From Heliopora coerulea (taxonomy: Eukaryota; Cnidaria; Anthozoa; Scleralcyonacea; Helioporidae), in the NCBI GenBank assembly GCA_030142905.1, contig JASJOG010000035.1, forward strand, positions 1-64,000: a stretch of DNA of 64,000 bases, read 5' to 3'. The translations under genes and the position numbers were made by a program. Under the pieces are notes generated by a model that saw only the letters and a program-made list of their open reading frames with translations, searched no databases and had not been told where the DNA came from. Each line of letters begins with the position of its first letter. Within the stretch, counting starts at the first letter, position 1. Shown piece by piece: positions 58,101 through 64,000 of the stretch.

Positions 58101-61100
58101 GTTGAGCCCGCGATTGCCGAGATTAATTCATAAGCATCCCCTTGGCTCGAAAAATACAATCAATGTGATAGGAAAATATATTAATATATCAATATGAGCT
58201 CTTGTCGTACTAAAACGTCGTACTGAAGCATTTTCTCATCCAATAATTTTATTTCTTTTTATTTTGTTTTATCCTATCCTATTTTATCCTATCCTATCCC
58301 ATCCCATTTAATCCCATTCCATCCTATCATGTTATTCTATTCTATTCTATTCTATTGTGTTCTGTTCTATTCACTATTTTAATTTCAAAATGAAAATAAA
58401 ACAATTTTGTGCGACACACCCGGCGAGGAAATTCACCACGTTATCCCTTTTTATAAGGTCTACATGTTGACATCAACAAACCAACCTGTACTTGATCCTC
58501 CGATAGCAGCGTCGGCGGGCGAGGTCTCCAAAGCATCTGACAAAACTGACTGATTGCATGTCTTTGAAGTAATTTGCCTTGAAATGACCAAATATAGTAA
58601 CCATTATCCACCTAAATGGGGAAAAACAATCTAAGTCAACAAGAGTAAAGCCAGTCCGACCGCAGTTGCTCTTGATCGTGTCCAATTTCAGTCCTCCACC
58701 AATCTCATTCCTGGAGTCTTTCTACTTGGCTGGGGAGAAGGGGAGAACTCTGGAGGAATGGAATTTTTTTCTAATTCTGTTGGTTATCTTCATACATCTC
58801 GCAATTACTGGAATGACATCTTCAACAAAACTCAACGTAATCACAACCATCTCAAGTATTTTCAAAATTTTCTGAAACAATCTTCGACCAGATTTTAAGT
58901 AATATTTAAAAACCGAGCAGGAGTGCTTCATGGGGATTTAAAATACGAAGCGATAGCCAAGTGTTTTAGATCCGACGAAGCCCGTACTGCGAGTTTTTTA
59001 AATGAATCTCCTAATACGCTAATTGGCAAAGAAAGTTTGGAAATTTATGTTTTCTAAGCCGAAAAAATAAACTTCCTCTTCACATGTAAAGTAACACGTA
59101 TCTTTATCACATATAAAGACACGACACGGTTATGAATTTGTTTTGTATTTTCCGCATGAATTATTAATTGGATTCACACAGGCGGTGTCTCAGACCAACT
59201 CCAGTCCGAGTTTACCGATGTGAACGTACTTTTAGATCCCTATTGCCTGAGTTCGAACAGAAAAACCATTTGGTAAGACTGCTCCGACAAACAGAAATAC
59301 TGTTTTAGTTCACCTTCTGCGCCCACCAGCTAACAGATGTCGAAACATAACGTCCAGATGGATCCCACTCCACGTCCGTTGCTGTAAAATGCTCTCCAAC
59401 ATTCATACATGTTACTTCATTGAGATCGTAAAACTCTAAGGCACCGCTCATGCTGAAAAGAGACAGTTGATTGGTAAGCGTCACGTTTATAACACGTGAT
59501 GTTGATGACGTATACAAAGTGGACGTGAAAAAGACAAAAGAAGACTGTGTTAGTATTTGTAGGTTGTACATTACATTAAATAGTGTAAATAAAAGGTTGA
59601 TATCGACCTTGACCAGTGGCGTGGAGCATATTACAGTAAGGAGAACAGATGTGTTTTGGTTTTTGGCATATTTAACGGCTGACACTTCAGAGCAGGGGCG
59701 AAACTAGAGGGCGTTCGGGGGTCGCTACCTCCTGCGCTTTTTCTGCGCTCATATTCTGAAGCAACGTACATCTACTCCACTTGAAATGATCAACATCGCC
59801 TCGACGGTTCCTTGATACAACAATCTGATCGCTTCCCTTCGAAATTCCTGGTTGTGCACCTGCACAGAATAGTAAACGTAACAGAATTAATCAGGAACTT
59901 GGCACCTGACAGTTCTCTGCGACTGAATTCAACTTTTTCATGATAACAAACCCGTGGCTGAACAAGACGTCTTCTGCACATTCCCCAACAAATGATAAGA
60001 TGTTACCGACAAGGAAACTCAGAAAAAATCTTTCTCATGAATCGTCACTGGTAATCAGAAGCAGAACTGGCAGAGAAAGTTTTCATCACAGTTCTACTGT
60101 TTTGACTGTACATTTAGTTAGTAAAGCAAACTCTCATAAAGCCACATGGCCAACTCTAAACCTGAAAAACAAGTTCATTACATCAACTTACTTGCGAAGG
60201 CCCGCCAAGACGCAAAACTGTCCACGTGGAGACCAGAATATACTATTAACCTGTTTCTTCTCAAAGGTTTCTAAGGCAAAATGTAGTATTTACTTGAAAA
60301 TAATGGACTACTTCAGCTGCTGAAAGAACCAATACTGAATATACTCGTACACATATATATATATACATGTACATATACATATATACACAAACACATATAC
60401 ACTACACAAACACATATACTTGTACACATGCATATACATATATACATATACGTATACGTATATATATACATATATATATATACATATATATAAATATAAA
60501 CATCATAAAAACTTTATTAAAAAGAAGAAAAATTCACAACTTACGTTTCGGGGACCGGCCCCTTCTTCAGCAGCTCACAGTTAAAGAATAGAGTCCTTAT
60601 ATATCTTATCGTTCTTCCTTAAATTTACATAAATTTCAAACTTCCATTACATTCAATCCCAGAGGAGTATAACATTTTAATTTTTCAATCCAAAAACCTT
60701 CCCTTGCTGTTGGATCCCTAACGTCGGTAACGTCAATTATTTTAACCGATAAATCTTTCATACCTATATGCTCATTATCAAAAAAATGTGCATACAGGTG
60801 TTCCCCACAAATTCCCCTTTGTCCCCTTTCATATCGTCTCAATGAGCTCTTATGGTTATTGAACCTTAGCCTAAATGGTGTTATTGTGCTCCCCACATAT
60901 TGTTTGCTACATCTCTTGCATGTTATTAAATATACCACTCCTTGAGAGTCACAATCAAAGGAATGATTGATATGAAAAGACCGCTTCTCAACATTACCCA
61001 TAAAGGTCGATCCAGTTTCAACAAATTTACAAACTTTACATCTGGCCTTTCCACAGCAAAACATTCCCTTGGACCCCTCCTCCATAGGCTGCATTTTAGC

Positions 61101-62182
61101 CCTCACCAAAATGTCCTTCAAATTCTTCGCTCTCCTAAAGCTTAACCTCGGAGCAATCGGCAAAAGCTTTTTAAGTACAGGTACCGATTCAACCAAAATT
61201 TGCAATTCTCGAAGAATATTATGCACTACCTGAAGTGCAGGATGAAAGTCAAAAGTCAAAACCAATCTATCAGACCTATCTGAATTTCTCTTTCCCGTCC
61301 CTTTAAGCAAGACTTCTCGATCAAGACCGTTCACTCTACCGATCTGCTTATCAACAAAACCCCTCTCATAACCCCTTTTCCACAAAAAACCTTTTAATTC
61401 TTTCTCCCTACTTTTGAAAACATCTTCTGAATCGCAAATTCTTTTCAATCTCAGCGCCTGACCATATGGAATAGCTTTTTTAACATGCTGAGGATGGCAC
61501 GATTTAAAATTCAAGTACTGATGTGTATCCGTCGGTTTATGATACACATCAGTACTGAAAATTCCACCATTAAAATCAATCATAACATCTAAAAAAGATA
61601 TTTTCCCATTACCAATCTCCCACGTAAATTTGATAGATTCATGACATGAATTCAAAGCCAACAAAAATTCATCCAACCTCTCCTTGCCATGAAGCCATAT
61701 CATAAATATATCATCCAAAAATCGCCACCATACCCACGGTCTATAACTACAAGTCTCCAAGAACGAATTTTCAAAATTCCCCATGAAAATATTCGCAAAA
61801 GCCGGGGCAAACTTTGTACCTATTGCCGTTCCCAATTTTTGCCTAAAAACTCTTCCATCAAATTCAAAATAATTATTTTCCAAAATAATCTTTGCCAAAT
61901 TCAAGAGGTGCTCCGATGGAATCTCCACCTCACCATCATTAATTGCTTTTTTAAGTGCTTCCAAACCCTCACAATGAGGTATGTGTGGGTATAATCCCAC
62001 AACATCAATCGTACAAACAATAGCATTCCGAGGCGCACCACCCAACTCTTTTAATTTTAAGAGAAAATCATTCGTATCTTTAATTATCGAGTGAATTTTT
62101 CTTCTTTTTTAATAAAGTTTTTATGATGTTTATATGACGTTTAAACTTTATGTTGAGCGGGCTCGTGAAGATATTATATATA

Positions 62183-62214
<32 letters not shown>

Positions 62215-62726
62215 CATACATAGTGTATGGGCGACAGTGAGACAGACAGACAGAACAACAGACAGATCATTTTCTCATTTTATGTATAACTACGTAGTCT
62301 ATGTACATAAATTACATCCACCATTCAACGTTCTCGATAGAAAATGTTGAGTAAAAGCTATTTGTTAGATCAAAGCAAGTTGCTGAGGTTCTGGGTCATC
62401 CCGGTCAGAGTTCATACTTTCCTTTCCCTTTGTAACAATAATAACACTGCAAGAACTTACTTAGTAGGGTTGTTCGTCCACCCTTGTGGCAGGAATAAAA
62501 ACTAACATTTATCTTTGGATTTTCGCCATGAATGATGGCGAACTTGTCACCATGAGGTTCCCACGCAAATGCACTAACAGCCTCTGTATAATAAAAAGAG
62601 TTCTCATGTAAAAATCACAACAGCCTTCAACTTCCTTATGAAGTAGGTTGTACCTTTTAGTTCCAAGGTGTCCACGGGGATTTGCTTCTCCCTCAGATGA
62701 AATATCTCCAGGTTATAATGAAGAGC
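55165..62726 (-). CDS. EIF3B: Eukaryotic translation initiation factor 3 subunit B, 3' half
   Basis: Eight exons (high to low) are 62726-62654, 62583-62461, 60270-60192, 59452-59314, 58611-58486, 57915-57838, 56534-56426 and 55253-55165. Every junction is GT-AG and phase-consistent, giving the last ~271 residues. Landmarks are [107 protein letters not shown] and the acidic end [13 protein letters not shown]. These match the C-terminal half of the eIF3b beta-propeller and the helical tail that binds other eIF3 subunits. The 5' exons lie beyond 64000. A Penelope-like element fills the intron between the exons at 62461 and 60270, a snapback repeat another, and a hAT element a third. Confidence 0.96.
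56081..56390. mobile_element. Non-autonomous hAT element in EIF3B intron
   Basis: 310 bp. It starts CGGGGGTGGCGCCAG and ends CTGGCGTCACCCCTG (inverted), with GTCGGGG and AGCCCCCC blocks at both ends. The target duplication GCAATCTC/GCAACCTC (56073-56080, 56391-56398) differs by one transition, suggesting greater age than the others. Its right end lies 35 bp from the EIF3B exon 56426-56534. Confidence 0.82.
57073..57143 (-). tRNA. tRNA-like sequence (SINE head or pseudo-tRNA), copy 1
   Basis: The A box TAGTCTAGTGG and B box GGTTCGATTCC are intact. The T arm (ACGGG/CCCGT) pairs fully and the acceptor pairs at five of seven positions (CCCCA/TGGGG). The anticodon stem is damaged. If the loop is CTGGCAA the anticodon would read GGC, but I would not trust an isotype. 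Confidence 0.55.
57481..57551 (+). tRNA. tRNA-like sequence, copy 2 (inverted)
   Basis: This is the inverted partner of 57073-57143. The B box is intact, while the A box ends GTGA instead of GTGG. The loop region reads CCGGCAA. Confidence 0.5.
58258..58372. repeat. Pentanucleotide microsatellite (TCCTA / TTCTA)n
   Basis: TATCC-type repeats grade into TTCTA repeats over about 115 bp. A short TTAGGA triplet run lies nearby at 58076-58095. Confidence 0.9.
60340..60495. repeat. TA/CATA-rich microsatellite
   Basis: TATATACATATACACA-type low-complexity tract bordering the Penelope-like element. A similar TATATAAA tract lies on its other side at 62170-62215. Confidence 0.9.
60543..60577 (-). ncRNA. 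Hammerhead ribozyme-like core of the Penelope-like element
   Basis: On minus, CTGAAGA (60570-60564) is followed by a GGGGCCGGTCCCC stem II and then GAAAC-GTA, giving a minimal stem III as in known Penelope-associated hammerheads. The expected stem I is weak (a G-A mismatch next to the core), so activity is uncertain. Confidence 0.5.
60636..62095 (-). CDS. Penelope-like reverse transcriptase with GIY-YIG endonuclease, N-truncated
   Basis: The frame is open from about 62095 to a stop at 60636 (first Met at 62045, 469 codons). The RT part has [31 protein letters not shown] and the catalytic [10 protein letters not shown] near residue 111 of the Met-started frame. A second cysteine-rich part ([12 protein letters not shown]) leads into [25 protein letters not shown] near residue 370, [11 protein letters not shown] and EGFWIEKL. 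The frame has no internal stops, so the copy is fairly young even though the RT fingers are missing. PLE proteins reverse-transcribe their RNA at a nick made by the GIY-YIG nuclease; they are related to telomerase. Confidence 0.93.
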
Positions 62727-63017
62727 CTATAGGACACAAGTACATTAACACTTAATAACTTTATAATTGGAAATAGAAATTATCAGATTAATGGATATGA
62801 TATTAATATTAACGCAACGGACGAGTCATGCAGAAATATCAAACAGAGAATGAAAATCAATGCCTTGAAAAAGAGCAAAGTACGAAAGGGAGGAAAGTTT
62901 ACCGAATGTCTAATGTCTCATTGCTCTTAACGCGACGTCATCAGAAGGAAATAAAGTTTAACAAAAACTAAATGCAAGGTAACTGTTACAGGTTAGTTAA
63001 CATAAAGTGTTGTTTGA

Positions 63018-63413
63018 GAGGATGTGGAAGGTGGAGAGGATGTGGAAGGTGGAGAGGATGTGGAAGGTGGAGAGGATGTGGAAGGTGGAGAGGATGTGGA
63101 AGGTGGAGAGGATGTGGAAGGTGGAGAGGATGTGGAAGGTGGAGAGGATGTGGAAGGTGGAGAGGATGTGGAAGGTGGAGAGGATGTGGAAGGTGGAGAG
63201 GATGTGGAAGGTGGAGAGGATGTGGAGGGTGGAGAGGATGTGGAAGGTGGAGAGGATGTGGAAGGTGGGGAGGATGTGGAGGGTGGAGAGGATGTGGAAG
63301 GTGGAGAGGATGTGGAAGGTGGAGAGGATGTGGAAGGTGGAGAGGATGTGGAAGGTGGAGAGGATGTGGAAGGTGGAGAGGATGTGGAAGGTGGAGAGGA
63401 TGTGGGAGGTGGA
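63018..63413. repeat. 18-bp minisatellite, 22 copies, purine-rich on plus
   Basis: Units of GAGGATGTGGAAGGTGGA are repeated with 1-bp variants only. Because 18 is divisible by three, several reading frames stay open on both strands; these are repeat artefacts. The plus strand is almost pure G/A/T with no C. Confidence 0.95.
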
Positions 63414-63662
63414 GAGATGTCAAAGGTGACGAGGAGTGGTAAAGAAGTCGAGAAAGGAGAAGGTGGGATGGAGCTGTTGTGAGAATTGAGAGTGATTAAT
63501 GATCAAATCAATAAGTTTGTACGGCGATGGAAATAAAGAACAATCTGTTATGTGCATCATGTAAATCTATATACAACTATCGTCATCGTTGGTTCACTCT
63601 GGACTTTATCACCAAAATCATGCATCGACTATTCGACTTATAAAAGACTAGAAGTTCATTCA

Positions 63663-63805
63663 CATAATACGTTTGTCGCCTCAGATTCGTCGCCCTGGCG
63701 TATGTGGTTCTCCGCAAGGAGCACAATTCCTGCTTACGATTGGTTTAAAAATGCTCCAATACATCCTTAAGACTCCGGTGATTAAATCACACACACCAGG
63801 GGGAA
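63663..63805. repeat. Copy B of the unidentified ~140-bp conserved block
   Basis: Same landmarks as 44775-44935: ACATAATACGTTTGTCG, CTGGCGTATG, GAGCACAATTCCTGCT and CCAATACATCCTTAAGACTC. The remainder to 64000 shows no recognised feature. Confidence 0.65.
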
Positions 63806-64000
63806 CAATAGTAAACCAGACATCTCAGACTCTCAGACAAATGCCTCGTTGATCAGTCATCATGAAGTTTGAGCCAGCGGCAGTTGGACGACAGAAAACC
63901 TGCGGCCAAGGTCGCCATGAAGGCTCAGAAAGACGATGTCATCACTGAGAAACAGAGGTCTTTACAGTAAACAAAATGCATGGACAGTTGAAAACGGTGG

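Larger units (their letters stand above)
60499..62131 (-). mobile_element. Penelope-like retroelement, 5'-truncated, with inverted termini
   Basis: Terminal sequences 60499-60537 and 62091-62131 are inverted copies (AACATCATAAAAACTTTATT ... GAAGAAAAATTCAC; one base indel). Between them lies an RT/GIY-YIG ORF. The 60540-60590 region carries a hammerhead-like core. It lies in an EIF3B intron in the gene's orientation. The protein N-terminus is cut off at about 62095, exactly where the inverted copy begins. Confidence 0.9.

Noticed and set aside
62972..63482. Frames of 140-156 codons such as repeated GRWRGC or VEGGED
   Set aside because: The 18-bp minisatellite is divisible by three, so several frames stay open on both strands.

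Overview
The window looks like a gene-poor, transposon-rich stretch of an invertebrate metazoan nuclear genome, most probably a cnidarian such as a stony coral. The reasons are conserved animal genes split by many short exons with GT-AG splice sites, a low GC content, and a mixture of Penelope-like, pogo, hAT, Mutator-like, Crypton-like and APE-type LINE remnants. The species assignment is inference. Nothing looks bacterial or viral.

Layout: 1-4.46 kb is a LINE on the minus strand with an intact ORF2 and a truncated ORF1. 4.46-11.66 kb is an almost perfectly homogeneous 187-bp satellite (about 38 copies), each unit carrying a 19-bp-stem hairpin. 12.1-13.0 kb holds a broken sialate O-acetylesterase gene, with exon 1 on minus and exons 2-3 on plus. 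13.3-22.1 kb is repeat debris: a Mutator-like transposase relic, an old ~170-bp tandem repeat cut by a hAT element and LINE pieces, a ~190-bp tandem repeat, and a 733-bp long-TIR element.

23.0-33.75 kb (minus) is a complete 10-exon ADAP-type ArfGAP gene, reconstructed here to 370 codons. Its introns carry a hAT element, a decayed Crypton/DUF3504-type recombinase gene, a Penelope-like fragment with hammerhead ribozyme cores, and a two-copy hammerhead-bearing tandem repeat. 34.1-37.7 kb is a complete but dead pogo/Tigger element with its own nested insertions and a divergent HIRAN-like gene. 40.5-41.5 kb has hairpins and a small Tigger derivative. 41.6-42.9 kb is an F-box protein of the FBXO30/FBXO40 type, and 45.3-46.3 kb an intact single-exon rhodopsin-class GPCR, both minus.

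46.3-55.1 kb has no gene I can identify beyond a possible orphan exon. 55.2-62.7 kb (minus) is the 3' half of EIF3B (eight exons). Its introns hold a hAT element, a head-to-head tRNA-derived snapback repeat, and a 5'-truncated Penelope-like retroelement with an RT/GIY-YIG ORF. An 18-bp minisatellite lies at 63.0-63.4 kb, probably in a further EIF3B intron.

The host genes (ADAP, FBXO30/40-like, GPCR, EIF3B) are unrelated housekeeping or signalling genes on one strand and do not form a system. The most unusual content is structural DNA and RNA: the hairpin satellite, three or four hammerhead-like motifs, several long perfect hairpins, and the two-gene pogo element.
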